Part shown: in pieces, positions 1-7,978 of the stretch
Position numbering within the stretch: position 1 is the first letter of the stretch
How the letters are laid out: each line of letters opens with the position of its first letter
NCBI GenBank assembly: GCA_023819375.1
Contig: JAMWDI010000009.1
Coordinates: 1 to 41,801, forward strand
DNA: 41,801 nt
Direction: 5' to 3'
Source: Candidatus Omnitrophota bacterium
Lineage (GTDB): Bacteria > Ratteibacteria > UBA8468 > B48-G9 > JAFGKM01
Position numbers and translations under genes: made by a program
The notes under the pieces: generated by a model
What the model was told of the DNA's origin: nothing
The model's input: only the letters and a program-made list of their open reading frames with translations
The model's database searches: none

Positions 1-325
1 GTAAAAGGAAAAATAAGATTGAACAACCTATATGTAAAAAGATATTAAGCAGATGATATGGAATTGGATTTAATTTGAAAAATTTGTAAATTAAAGCATA
101 GGATAAACTTTGTAATGGCCTGTAAAAAGTTGATGCAGCATTTGCTCCTTCATAGAGATCTGTTTTAAAAAAAACAAAAAAATTTTTGAAACTTTTAATA
201 AGATAGTTTTCTTTAATTAAAGAAAAGTCATCCCATATAAGAGGATTTATAATTGAATTCAGATAAACAAAAAAAGTAAATAAACTTATAAACAAAATTT
301 CTTTTTGGAAATTATCTTTAATCAA
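1..325 (-). CDS. GT-C family membrane glycosyltransferase, N-terminal part (runs off left edge)
   Basis: The minus strand is open from a TTG at 325 to the window edge, about 108 codons, with no stop. A GGAG Shine-Dalgarno sequence (331-334) lies five bases before the TTG, which decides the start. The protein begins with a membrane segment (residues about 8-28), followed by a loop with WDD, a later FYRPLQSLSYAL motif and NPIPYHLLNIFLHI leading into a second membrane segment. This pattern is typical of GT-C (PMT/TMTC-like) membrane glycosyltransferases, where the acidic residues in the first outside loop are catalytic. It lies 22 bases after hypE and is probably the last visible gene of the lipoprotein-hypCDE operon. 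Its sugar donor and acceptor cannot be told. The family call is by sequence pattern only. Confidence 0.7.
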   Translation of the reverse strand, partial: MIKDNFQKEILFISLFTFFVYLNSIINPLIWDDFSLIKENYLIKSFKNFFVFFKTDLYEGANAASTFYRPLQSLSYALIYKFFKLNPIPYHLLNIFLHIGCSILFFLL

Positions 326-347
326 AAAAACTCCTTTTTTGAAAATT

Positions 348-1358
348 TTAACATATCCTTGGGAACTGTTCACCAACAACTTCTTCAACTATTCTCAATG
401 AACCAGTAATTGTTTCCATAAGAACTTTACCTTCTGGTTTCTTTACTACTTCTCCAATAATTCTTGCATCTTTTCCATAAATATTTTCTTTCATTTTTTT
501 TACAATTTTTGAACTCACTCTTTTATCACATATAATAATAACTTTCCCTTCATTTGCAATATTCAGAGGGTCAAAGCCGAGTATTTCACATATTGAAAGG
601 ACCTCTTTTTTAATCGGAATTTCTTTTTCATAAATTACAATTCCAAAATTTTGATTTTTTACAATTTCATTAAGTGCTGAAGAGAGGCCACCTCTTGTTG
701 GGTCTCTCATAAATTTTATTCCTTTAAATTCTTTTAAAAGGCCTCCAATTAGGAAATTCAAAGGAGCACAATCACTCTTTATATTTGATTTTATATCAAA
801 TTCATTTCTTGCAAGCAAAACAGAAATTCCATGCTCTGCAATATTTCCATTAATAATAATTTTATCCCCTTCTTCAATATATTCAATTCCAAGTTTTAAA
901 TTTTTGTCTTTAATTCCTATCCCACTTGTATTTATAAAAATCTCATCTATTTTACCTTTCTCAACAATTTTCGTATCTCCTGTTACTATTTTAACTCCTA
1001 CAAATTTTGAGGTTATTTTCATTGAAGTAACTATTTTTTCAAGTTTTTTAATATCAAAACCTTCCTCAATAATAAATCCAACAGAAATAAAAAGAGGAGT
1101 TGCGCCGCATACAGAAAGGTCATTTATTGTTCCACATATAGAAAGTTTTCCAATATCTCCTCCTGGGAAAAAAATTGGCTTTACTGTATAAGAATCTGTT
1201 GTAAAACAAAGTTCAAAATCTTTAAAATTGATTATTGCAGAATCATAAAGTTTATTTAAAATTTCATTATTAAAATTTTTTAAAAAAATATTCTCAATGA
1301 GGGAGTGCATTAATTTACCTCCGCTACCATGAGATAAAAGTATTTTATTTTCGCTCAT
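348..1358 (-). CDS. hypE: Hydrogenase maturation protein HypE (carbamoyl dehydratase)
   Basis: HypE dehydrates the thiocarbamoyl group placed on its C-terminal cysteine by HypF, giving the thiocyanate that supplies the cyanide ligands of the NiFe site. Seen here: the SHGSGGK start motif, the ATP-binding pattern GDIGKLSICGTINDLSVCGA, the PTRGG motif and the C-terminal PRIC whose last residue is the acceptor cysteine. Length is 336 residues with the ATG at 1358, the family norm. A longer open frame back to 1454 would add 32 non-homologous residues that merely read hypD DNA in another frame, so I reject it. The start overlaps the end of hypD by 14 bases, suggesting translational coupling. HypF, its partner, is not in the window. 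Confidence 0.95.
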   Translation of the reverse strand: MSENKILLSHGSGGKLMHSLIENIFLKNFNNEILNKLYDSAIINFKDFELCFTTDSYTVKPIFFPGGDIGKLSICGTINDLSVCGATPLFISVGFIIEEGFDIKKLEKIVTSMKITSKFVGVKIVTGDTKIVEKGKIDEIFINTSGIGIKDKNLKLGIEYIEEGDKIIINGNIAEHGISVLLARNEFDIKSNIKSDCAPLNFLIGGLLKEFKGIKFMRDPTRGGLSSALNEIVKNQNFGIVIYEKEIPIKKEVLSICEILGFDPLNIANEGKVIIICDKRVSSKIVKKMKENIYGKDARIIGEVVKKPEGKVLMETITGSLRIVEEVVGEQFPRIC

Positions 1359-2439
1359 ATTTAAAATAAGCACTACATGTTCCTTCTGATGAAACCATAC
1401 ATGGTCCAACAGGATTTTCAGGAGTACATTTTTTCCCAAAAAGTGGACAGTCAAATGGTAATTTTGTTCCTTTCAATATTTCTCCACATAAACATTTATT
1501 ATTTTTTATTTTTCTTTTTACCTCTACTTTAAATTTTTTTAATACATCAAAATCAAGAAATTCTTCTTTTAACTTTAGTCCACTTTTCGGAACTATACCA
1601 ATTCCTCTCCATTCTGAATCACAAACATCAAAAATTTCATAAATCATTTCTTTTGCTTTTGTATTCCCTTTATCTTTTACTGCTCTTTTATATTCGTTAA
1701 TTACAACAATTTTATTTTCTATAATACATTTTAAAAGTAGATAAATTGAATATAAAATGTCAAGCGGTTCAAATCCACTTATTACACATGGAATTTTATA
1801 TTTCTCTGGTATAAATTTGTATGCTTCAGTTCCTATAATTACACTTACATGTCCAGGACATATAAAACCATTTATATTTATTTCTTTTTTTTTTAATAAA
1901 AATTCTAATATAGGTGGGATTAACTTATTCCCAACAAGTATATAAAAATTTTTGATTCTCTCTCTTTTTGCAAATTTTATCGTTTGAGCAATTGAAGGAG
2001 TAGTTGTTTCAAAACCAACGGAAAGAAATATGATATTTTTATCAGGATATTTTTTTGCAATATTAAGTGCATCAAAAGGAGAGTAGAGGACTACAATTTT
2101 TCCACCATTTGCTTTTTCTTTTTCAAGAGTTGAGAAAGAACCAGGCACTCTCATTAAATCACCAAAAGTTGTAACTATAACATCATTTCTTTTTGATAAC
2201 TCAATAGCAATGTCTATATAATCAACTGGTGTGACACAAACAGGACAACCAGGTCCAGAAACAAGATGTATATTTTTAGGCATAAGTTTTCGTATTCCAT
2301 ATTTCCCAATAGTTATAGTGTGTGTGCCACAAACTTCCATCAGAGTAATTTTGAAATTGATAAATTTGGCTGATTCTATAATTAATTCAACTATTTTTCT
2401 CTGTTTTTCTGGATTTCTAAATTCTTCAATATATTTCAT
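1345..2439 (-). CDS. hypD: Hydrogenase maturation protein HypD
   Basis: HypD is the iron-sulfur scaffold on which the Fe(CN)2CO unit of NiFe hydrogenase is built together with HypC. The 364-residue length is normal. The expected cysteine motifs are present: CGTHT near residue 37, GPGCPVC at about 63-68, and the C-terminal cluster region with CLCGEILKG, FDCPLFGKKC, PCMVSSEGTCSAYFKY. Sequence blocks such as FLSVGFETTTPSIA and ICPGHVSVIIGTEAY match the family closely. It overlaps hypC by four bases (ATGA type) and hypE by 14, so the three genes are almost certainly co-translated. Confidence 0.95.
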   Translation of the reverse strand: MKYIEEFRNPEKQRKIVELIIESAKFINFKITLMEVCGTHTITIGKYGIRKLMPKNIHLVSGPGCPVCVTPVDYIDIAIELSKRNDVIVTTFGDLMRVPGSFSTLEKEKANGGKIVVLYSPFDALNIAKKYPDKNIIFLSVGFETTTPSIAQTIKFAKRERIKNFYILVGNKLIPPILEFLLKKKEININGFICPGHVSVIIGTEAYKFIPEKYKIPCVISGFEPLDILYSIYLLLKCIIENKIVVINEYKRAVKDKGNTKAKEMIYEIFDVCDSEWRGIGIVPKSGLKLKEEFLDFDVLKKFKVEVKRKIKNNKCLCGEILKGTKLPFDCPLFGKKCTPENPVGPCMVSSEGTCSAYFKYERK

Positions 2440-2645
2440 ATTATTTCTTTTAAAAATTCTAAAGTTTTTTTTGCCTCCTTTTCATCAAGCTTTTCAATTG
2501 CAAAACCTGCATGAACAATTAAATATTCCCCTTTCTTGACATTCTTTAAAAGTGAAATATTTACATTTTTTTTAATTTTTCCAATTGAAACAACAGCAAA
2601 ATCACCCTTTACACTTTCTACTTTCATTGGAATTGCCAGACACAT
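2436..2645 (-). CDS. hypC: Hydrogenase maturation chaperone HypC/HybG
   Basis: This 69-residue protein starts MCLAIPMKV. Cys2 is the conserved residue that binds HypD and carries the iron unit to the hydrogenase large-subunit precursor. The central block (GDFAVVSIGKIKKNVNISLL) and the KKGEYLIVHAGFAIEKLDEKEA block are typical for the family, and the length is normal. It starts ten bases after the lipoprotein stop and overlaps hypD by four bases. Only one HypC-type chaperone is visible, which fits a single NiFe hydrogenase but does not prove it. Confidence 0.95.
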   Translation of the reverse strand: MCLAIPMKVESVKGDFAVVSIGKIKKNVNISLLKNVKKGEYLIVHAGFAIEKLDEKEAKKTLEFLKEII

Positions 2646-2655
2646 ATTTTTCTCT

Positions 2656-3720
2656 TTAGAATAAAGTTTTTATAATATTTTCAACTGTTTTATTTATATC
2701 TATTTTTGAATCAATATTTATTTTACGAGTTTCAGCCAAAATCATTGTGGCTTTCCCTAAAGGAAGTAGCCCTTCACATAAAACAGGTAATTTTTCATTA
2801 TCTGTTGTTATCCACATATTAATTTTCTGTTTTTTAAAATCTTTTTTTGCACTTCTAATATAAGGCTCAATTACAAATACTTCTTTTATTTCTCCATTTG
2901 GTAATTTCTTAGGACTTTTTTCTCTTATGTTTACTCTTAGATACCAAATTTCTTTAAGCGCAATTGGAATTTCTAAATTTTTGAAATTTTCTGATTCTAT
3001 ATTCCTTAAAAGATAAAAAGTAGAAAGACAATCAAAAATATCCCCTTCAAATTTAATTGTATTTCTTTCTGAAGAAATCAATTTTTTATCTTTTAATTTT
3101 CTTTTAATCATATTATACTGATTGGAAGGCCAGTTAAAAAAGATTTCTGTTATTTCTTCTGTCTTTCCAGTTTTAGAATATAGATAGCAATATTTCACTT
3201 TCCCAGTATTTTTATCAATGAAGGAATCTATTCTGTTATAACCATAGTCAAGATATGCTGGTAATCCAGAAGGTATTGTAATTCCAATAATACGATAATT
3301 ACCTCCATCTTCAAGGCAGAGAAAAATACCTTTGCCAAGATTTAAAGATCCTAATTTTAGATTATAAATTAGACATTCTCCATTCCAAAAATCTATAAAT
3401 ATTTTGGGTTGAAGAATCTCCAATTTTTCCTTTTCTTCTTTTATGGTAGGAGTTATCTTTTTTATGGGTGAAAGGACAATTTTTTTTTCTTCTTTTGTTC
3501 TGTTCTTTTCAAGGTTTTTCTCTTCTGTTTTTTCTATAATAGAAATTTCAACTTCTTTTTCCTCTGGTATTTCTTTTGATATCTCTTCGCTTTTCTCTTT
3601 TATTTCAATTTCTTCTGGCAAAAAAACTTCAGGAATTTTCGCAATATCAGGTTCTTTTTTTCTTCTTGCACAACCAGAAAATAAAAATAAACTTATTAAA
3701 ATTATAAAAATTTTTTTCAT
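2656..3720 (-). CDS. Lipoprotein with DUF3108-like domain
   Basis: From the ATG at 3720 the protein opens with a lipoprotein signal, MKKIFIILISLFLFSGC, with the acylated cysteine at about residue 17. A TTG nine bases upstream is possible but would only add MVK. Residues about 20-90 are a low-complexity Lys/Glu-rich linker, likely spanning from the membrane. The rest resembles the DUF3108 family: a YNLKLGSLNLG strand pair, GYNRIDSFID, FDCLSTFYLLRN and a late WITTDNEKLPVLCEGLLPLGK block. The family is of unknown function and is found in envelopes of Gram-negative bacteria. It stands ten bases upstream of hypC and seems to share its transcript. I see no functional link to hydrogenase assembly. 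Confidence 0.75.
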   Translation of the reverse strand: MKKIFIILISLFLFSGCARRKKEPDIAKIPEVFLPEEIEIKEKSEEISKEIPEEKEVEISIIEKTEEKNLEKNRTKEEKKIVLSPIKKITPTIKEEKEKLEILQPKIFIDFWNGECLIYNLKLGSLNLGKGIFLCLEDGGNYRIIGITIPSGLPAYLDYGYNRIDSFIDKNTGKVKYCYLYSKTGKTEEITEIFFNWPSNQYNMIKRKLKDKKLISSERNTIKFEGDIFDCLSTFYLLRNIESENFKNLEIPIALKEIWYLRVNIREKSPKKLPNGEIKEVFVIEPYIRSAKKDFKKQKINMWITTDNEKLPVLCEGLLPLGKATMILAETRKINIDSKIDINKTVENIIKTLF

Positions 3721-3743
3721 TTTAACCAAATCTTATAATATAA

Positions 3744-3772
3744 TTTTTAACATTTTAAGAAAAAAAAGTCAA
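3744..3772 (-). promoter_or_regulatory. Possible promoter of the lipoprotein-hypCDE operon
   Basis: On the minus strand TTGACT (3767-3772) is followed after 17 bases by TAAAAA (3744-3749). The start point would be near 3737, leaving a short leader before the ATG at 3720. The -10 is weak and the DNA is AT-rich, so this is tentative. Confidence 0.35.
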
Positions 3773-3988
3773 TCTTTTAATTTCTTAGAAAAATATGAAA
3801 GCAAAGAAAAGTTTTTTGTATGTCCTTTTTCCAGTAGTTAATCTTGATAATATGACAAAAATTTTAAATTAACTCTAAAATCCTATCCTTCAACTTAAAA
3901 CTTTTTAGATTTGGATTTGGTTCAGGAAAATATAAATTTTTTATAAGTGAAAAAATGTTCAAAAAAGAGAAAAACATGAGAAAAAATT

Positions 3989-4018
3989 TTGACAGGAAAT
4001 TTGAAAAAAAGTTAAAAT
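3989..4018 (+). promoter_or_regulatory. Probable serA promoter
   Basis: TTGACA (3989-3994) and TAAAAT (4013-4018) are separated by 18 bases. A start point near 4025 would leave a leader of about 18 bases that includes the AAGGGG ribosome binding site in front of the ATG at 4043. Confidence 0.6.
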
Positions 4019-4042
4019 TTTAAAATTAAAAGGGGTCTTGCG

Positions 4043-5620
4043 ATGAGGAAGATAAAAGTTTTAATTACTGAACCTTTTGAAGAAGAGGGGAAAGAGATAC
4101 TTGTTAAGGAAGGTTTTGAAATTAATGAGGTAGGGAAAATAACAACTAAAGAACTTATTGATCTGATTCCACCTTATGATGTTTTAATTGTTAGAAGTGG
4201 AACAAAAGTAACAAAGGAGGTAATAGAGAAAGGGAAAAATTTAAAGATTATTGGAAGGGCAGGTGTAGGCCTTGATAATATAGACATAGAAGCAGCAACT
4301 TTTAATGGAATAATTGTTATGAATGCACCTGAAGGAAATACAATTTCTGCTGCTGAACATACAATAGGTCTTATTTTTGCTATGGCAAGAAATATACCAA
4401 TGGCAAATCAGACATTAAAAAGTGGAAAGTGGGAAAAGAAAAAATTTGTAGGAACTGAATTATATGGGAAAACACTTGGAATAATTGGTCTTGGAAGAAT
4501 TGGGAAAAGAGTTGCAAGTATAGCAAAAGGGATAGGAATGAAGGTAATAGGTTATGACCCTTATGTCAATGAAGAGGAAATAAGAGAAATGGGAATTACT
4601 CTTGTAAATTTTGAAGGGCTTTTGAAGCAAGCAGATATTATTACTTTACATTTACCGCTCACAAAGGAGACATATCATATGATAAGTGATAAGGAATTTG
4701 AAAGTATGAAAGACGGAGTAATGATAGTAAATTGTGCAAGAGGAGGGATAATAGATGAAGAATCTCTTTTGAGATATTTGAAAAAGGGGAAAATTAGGGG
4801 GGTTGCACTTGATGTTTTTGAAAAAGAGCCTCTTGAAAGTTCTCCACTTTTTGAATTTGAAAATGTAATAGTAACCCCACATCTTGGGGCTTCAACAAAA
4901 GAAGCACAAGTAAATGTTGCTTGCCAACTTGCAACTCAAATAGTAGATGCTATTAAAAAGAAGATAGTAAGAAATGCAGTTAATTTCCCTTCCCTTGATG
5001 AAGAAACATATGAGAAATTAAGGGGGTACCTTTCATTGGCAGAAAAAATGGGAATATTTTTGAGACAGATGGTAGATAGTTCTATAAAAAATGTTGAAAT
5101 TATTTATTCTGGAGAAATAGCAAATTATGATCTTACTCTTCTAAGAGCAAATATACTTATTGGGCTTTTAAAAGAAGAGGAAAAAAGAATAAATCCAATC
5201 AATGTTCTTCTTATAATGAAAGAAAAGGGGATTAAATTGAATGAAAAGAGAGAAAAAACTCCATCAGAATTTACAAATTTAATTACAGTAAAAGTTAAAA
5301 ATTCTATTTCAGTTTCACTATCTGGGACAATGATAGGAAATGAAGGTAAAATTGTGAAAATTGATGAATTTTCTGTTGAAGCAGTTCCTGAAGGTATTTT
5401 AATGGTATGTTATAACGAAGATAAACCTGGAATTATGGGGCATATTGGAACAGTTTTGGGCGCAAAAGGTATAAATATTGCTTCAATGACTCTTGGTAGA
5501 AAAGAAAAAGGGGGACCTGCTATAACAGTTTTAAATCTTGACCAAGATGTTGATGAAGAGGTATTATTAAAAATAAAGGAGTTTCCAGCAATAAAATCTG
5601 TCAGACTGGTAAGGATATAA
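4043..5620 (+). CDS. serA: D-3-phosphoglycerate dehydrogenase
   Basis: SerA oxidises 3-phosphoglycerate to 3-phosphohydroxypyruvate, the first step of serine synthesis, in the cytoplasm. The 525-residue length is that of the long form with an extra substrate-binding (ASB) domain and a C-terminal ACT domain. Visible: the NAD-binding GLGRIG at residues 149-154, catalytic Arg233 in NCARGGIID, Glu262 in VFEKEP and His280 in PHLGAST, and an ACT domain from about residue 450 (MVCYNEDKPGIMGHIGTVLG). The ACT domain implies that serine or another amino acid may regulate it. An AAGGGG sequence precedes the ATG. It is followed after 118 bases by rny, which may share its transcript. Confidence 0.95.
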   Translation: MRKIKVLITEPFEEEGKEILVKEGFEINEVGKITTKELIDLIPPYDVLIVRSGTKVTKEVIEKGKNLKIIGRAGVGLDNIDIEAATFNGIIVMNAPEGNTISAAEHTIGLIFAMARNIPMANQTLKSGKWEKKKFVGTELYGKTLGIIGLGRIGKRVASIAKGIGMKVIGYDPYVNEEEIREMGITLVNFEGLLKQADIITLHLPLTKETYHMISDKEFESMKDGVMIVNCARGGIIDEESLLRYLKKGKIRGVALDVFEKEPLESSPLFEFENVIVTPHLGASTKEAQVNVACQLATQIVDAIKKKIVRNAVNFPSLDEETYEKLRGYLSLAEKMGIFLRQMVDSSIKNVEIIYSGEIANYDLTLLRANILIGLLKEEEKRINPINVLLIMKEKGIKLNEKREKTPSEFTNLITVKVKNSISVSLSGTMIGNEGKIVKIDEFSVEAVPEGILMVCYNEDKPGIMGHIGTVLGAKGINIASMTLGRKEKGGPAITVLNLDQDVDEEVLLKIKEFPAIKSVRLVRI

Positions 5621-5688
5621 AAATGGAAACAATAAAAATAAATAATATAAAGTCTTTACCTAAATTATTTTTCTTTAAATTCCTACCT

Positions 5689-5706
5689 GTCTGGCGTGCT
5701 GGATAA
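5689..5706. repeat. GC-rich insert, possible fragment of a dispersed repeat
   Basis: A GC-rich patch, TGTCTGGCGTGCTGG with flanks CCTACC and ATAA, lies between serA and rny in otherwise AT-rich DNA. Another GC-rich patch of similar size at 24411-24432 also starts with CTACNG-like bases and ends in GATAA. Whether they belong to one repeat family cannot be shown from two weakly similar copies. Confidence 0.25.
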
Positions 5707-5732
5707 CTCCTTTACTTTTAAAAGTAAAGGAG
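5707..5732 (+). promoter_or_regulatory. Perfect 26-base palindrome covering the rny ribosome binding site
   Basis: The two 13-base arms, CTCCTTTACTTTT and its exact complement, form a hairpin of at least 11 base pairs. The right arm contains nearly all of the AAAGGAGG Shine-Dalgarno sequence (5726-5733) of rny, whose ATG is at 5739. When folded, the RNA would hide the ribosome binding site. No run of T follows, so it is not a terminator. It may be a translational control element or a landing site for RNase Y itself (inference). Confidence 0.6.
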
Positions 5733-5738
5733 GCAAAA

Positions 5739-7316
5739 ATGTTAGATACAATAAATACTTTCAAACTTGTTTTCCCTTGGTTTATTTTATGGGGAGCAAT
5801 ATCAATTTTAGTTGGATATTTATGGAGAAAATATATTGCTGAAAGGACTATAAAATCTGCGGAAAAAAGAGCAAGAGAGATAATACAGGAAGCAGAAGAT
5901 TTGGCACAAAGGAAAAAGAGAGAAATTGATATTGAAGCAAAAGAGTTACTTTATAGATTAAGAAGTGAATTTGAGAAAGAAACAAAGAATAAAAGAAAAG
6001 AATTACAATTTTTAGAAAAAAGGTTGCAACAGAGAGAATTGAGTATTGAGAAAAAAGCAGAAATTATTGAACTAAAAGAACAAGAATTATCAAATAGAGA
6101 AAAAGAAATAAGAAAAAAAGAAGAAGAAATTAGAAATCTTGAACTTGAATATAAAATGTTGATAGAAGAGGAGAAAAAGAGACTTGAAATGATATCAGGA
6201 ATTACAAGAGAGGAGGCAAAGAATCAACTTTTAAAATTAATGGAAGAGGAAGCAAGAAAAGAAGCGATAAAATTACAGCAAAAGATAGAAAATGAAGCAA
6301 GAGAAAATGCTGAAAGGAAGGCAAGAGAAATATTATTAACGACAATGCAGAGACTTGCACCTGAGGAAGCAACTGAGAGTGTTGTTTCTGTTGTTAGTTT
6401 ACCTTCAGATGAAATAAAGGGAAGAATAATAGGAAGGGAAGGAAGAAATATAAAAGTATTTGAGGCTTTGACAGGTGTTGATTTGATAGTTGATGATACA
6501 CCTGAAGCAGTTACCATTTCTTGTTTTAATTTATACAGAAGGGAACTTGCAAAACTTGCACTTGAAAAACTTATTGCGGATGGCAGAATTCATCCAGCAA
6601 GAATTGAAGAGATAGTAGAAAAAACGAAAAAAGAACTTGAGGAGAAATTAATTGAAGAGGGTAAAAAAGTTCTTTTTGAAACAGGGATAGAAAATGTCCA
6701 TCCAGAACTTGTAAAACTACTTGGAAAGTTAAAATATAGAACAAGTTTTGGGCAGAATTTATTGATTCACAGTAAAGAATGTGCTTTTATGGCAGGAATG
6801 ATTGCTTCTGAAATTGGTTATGATCCTAAAATTGCAAAAAGAGCAGCCCTTTTTCATGATATAGGTAAAGCAATGGATCAAGAGGTTGAGGGTGCTCATC
6901 CTCAAATAGGAAGTGAAATTTTGAAAAAATATGGTGAGATTGAAGAAGTTGTTAATGCTGCTTTAAATCATCATAATGATTTAGAAATAAATAGCCCCTA
7001 TACTATTATAACACAGATTGCAGATGCTTTATCAGCAACAAGAACAGGGGCAAGAAGGGATACACTTGAAAAATATTTAAAAAGAATAGAAGAACTTGAA
7101 AAAATTGCTTCTTCTTTTAAAGGAGTGGACTCTGCTTATGCTATTTCTGCTGGCAGAGAAGTCAGAGTTATAGTTAAGCCCGATGAAATAAGTGATGAAG
7201 ATGCAAAAATTCTTGCAAAAGAAATTGCTAAAAAAATTGAAGAAAATATGGAATATATAGGACAAGTGAAAGTGACTGTGATAAGAGAAAGAAGAGAAAT
7301 TGAATATGCCAAATAA
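5739..7316 (+). CDS. rny: Ribonuclease Y
   Basis: RNase Y is a membrane-anchored endoribonuclease that starts mRNA decay in many bacteria lacking RNase E. The 525 residues show the full layout: one membrane segment (about 10-28), a long charged coiled coil (about 35-200), a KH RNA-binding domain with IKGRIIGREGRNIK (about 225-240), and an HD domain with the FHDIGKA motif and a later NHHND. Length and order match the family. An almost perfect AAAGGAGG ribosome binding site lies before the ATG, but inside a perfect hairpin. Its stop codon shares one base with the ATG of the next gene. Confidence 0.97.
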   Translation: MLDTINTFKLVFPWFILWGAISILVGYLWRKYIAERTIKSAEKRAREIIQEAEDLAQRKKREIDIEAKELLYRLRSEFEKETKNKRKELQFLEKRLQQRELSIEKKAEIIELKEQELSNREKEIRKKEEEIRNLELEYKMLIEEEKKRLEMISGITREEAKNQLLKLMEEEARKEAIKLQQKIENEARENAERKAREILLTTMQRLAPEEATESVVSVVSLPSDEIKGRIIGREGRNIKVFEALTGVDLIVDDTPEAVTISCFNLYRRELAKLALEKLIADGRIHPARIEEIVEKTKKELEEKLIEEGKKVLFETGIENVHPELVKLLGKLKYRTSFGQNLLIHSKECAFMAGMIASEIGYDPKIAKRAALFHDIGKAMDQEVEGAHPQIGSEILKKYGEIEEVVNAALNHHNDLEINSPYTIITQIADALSATRTGARRDTLEKYLKRIEELEKIASSFKGVDSAYAISAGREVRVIVKPDEISDEDAKILAKEIAKKIEENMEYIGQVKVTVIRERREIEYAK

Positions 7317-7978
7317 TGAAGGTTAAACTTTTACATAAATGGGATGTAGAAAAAGAAGAAGCAGAAAGAATTCAGGATAAGTTGAAAAATAAATTAATTA
7401 TAAAACCACTTTCTAAAAAAATAGAAACTATTTGTGGCATAGATTCCTGTTATGAAGAAGATTTAATTTATAGTTGTGGAGTTATATGCAGTTTCCCTGA
7501 ACTTGAAATATTAGATGTATTAAAAATTGAAGGAAAAGCAAAATTCCCTTATATACCAGGATTACTTGCTTTTAGAGAAGGGGAGAACATAATTAAGTTA
7601 ATAGAAAAATTGGAAAGAGATGTTGATTGCTTCATATTAAATGGACATGGAATTGCCCATCCTAAAAGACTTGGCCTTGCTTCTCATATAGGAATTTTGA
7701 TTGAAAAACCTACAATTGGTTGTGCCAAAAAAATACTTTATGGTAAATATTCTGAACCACCAATTTTCCCACTTTCCTCAACTTTTATAAAAGATGATGA
7801 AGGTGAAATTATAGGGCACGTTTTAAGAAATTATAATGGTGGATTGATTTTTATTTCTCCTGGACATTTAATAGATTTTAAAGATTCTCTTGAAATTGTA
7901 ATAAAATGTATGAAAGAAAATTTTTCTTTGCCGTTACCTTTACAAATTGCTCATCAAAATTGTAAGATATCAAACTAA
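7316..7978 (+). CDS. nfi: Endonuclease V homologue with Asp-to-Asn change in the active site
   Basis: Endonuclease V cuts DNA one base 3' of deaminated adenine (hypoxanthine). The family blocks are clear: CGIDSCY (Asp43), KFPYIPGLLAFREGE (Glu88), LNGHGIAHPKRLGLASH, KPTIGCAKK and SPGH, with His213 near the C-terminus. In the well-studied Thermotoga enzyme the metal ligands are Asp43, Glu89 and Asp110 with His214 nearby; here the residue that lines up with Asp110 is Asn109 (codon AAT). The other three are kept and the protein is full length (220 residues). The enzyme may be weak, altered in metal use, or acting mainly as a lesion binder. It overlaps the end of rny by one base and the end of the convergent radical SAM gene by nine. 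Confidence 0.9.
   Translation: MKVKLLHKWDVEKEEAERIQDKLKNKLIIKPLSKKIETICGIDSCYEEDLIYSCGVICSFPELEILDVLKIEGKAKFPYIPGLLAFREGENIIKLIEKLERDVDCFILNGHGIAHPKRLGLASHIGILIEKPTIGCAKKILYGKYSEPPIFPLSSTFIKDDEGEIIGHVLRNYNGGLIFISPGHLIDFKDSLEIVIKCMKENFSLPLPLQIAHQNCKISN

Larger units (their letters stand above)
3721..4042. other. Divergent intergenic region between lipoprotein and serA
   Basis: These 322 bases hold no convincing gene on either strand. They contain the tentative lipoprotein promoter at the left and a serA promoter at the right (3989-4018). No Rex-like palindrome or RNA element was seen in between; the rest is AT-rich DNA. Confidence 0.6.

Noticed and set aside
1-347. Apparently gene-free left edge
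   Set aside because: Translation of the minus strand shows an open frame with a ribosome binding site and GT-C family motifs, so it is coding.
5707-5732. Palindrome before rny as an intrinsic terminator for serA
   Set aside because: No T run follows on either strand, and the right arm is the ribosome binding site of rny.
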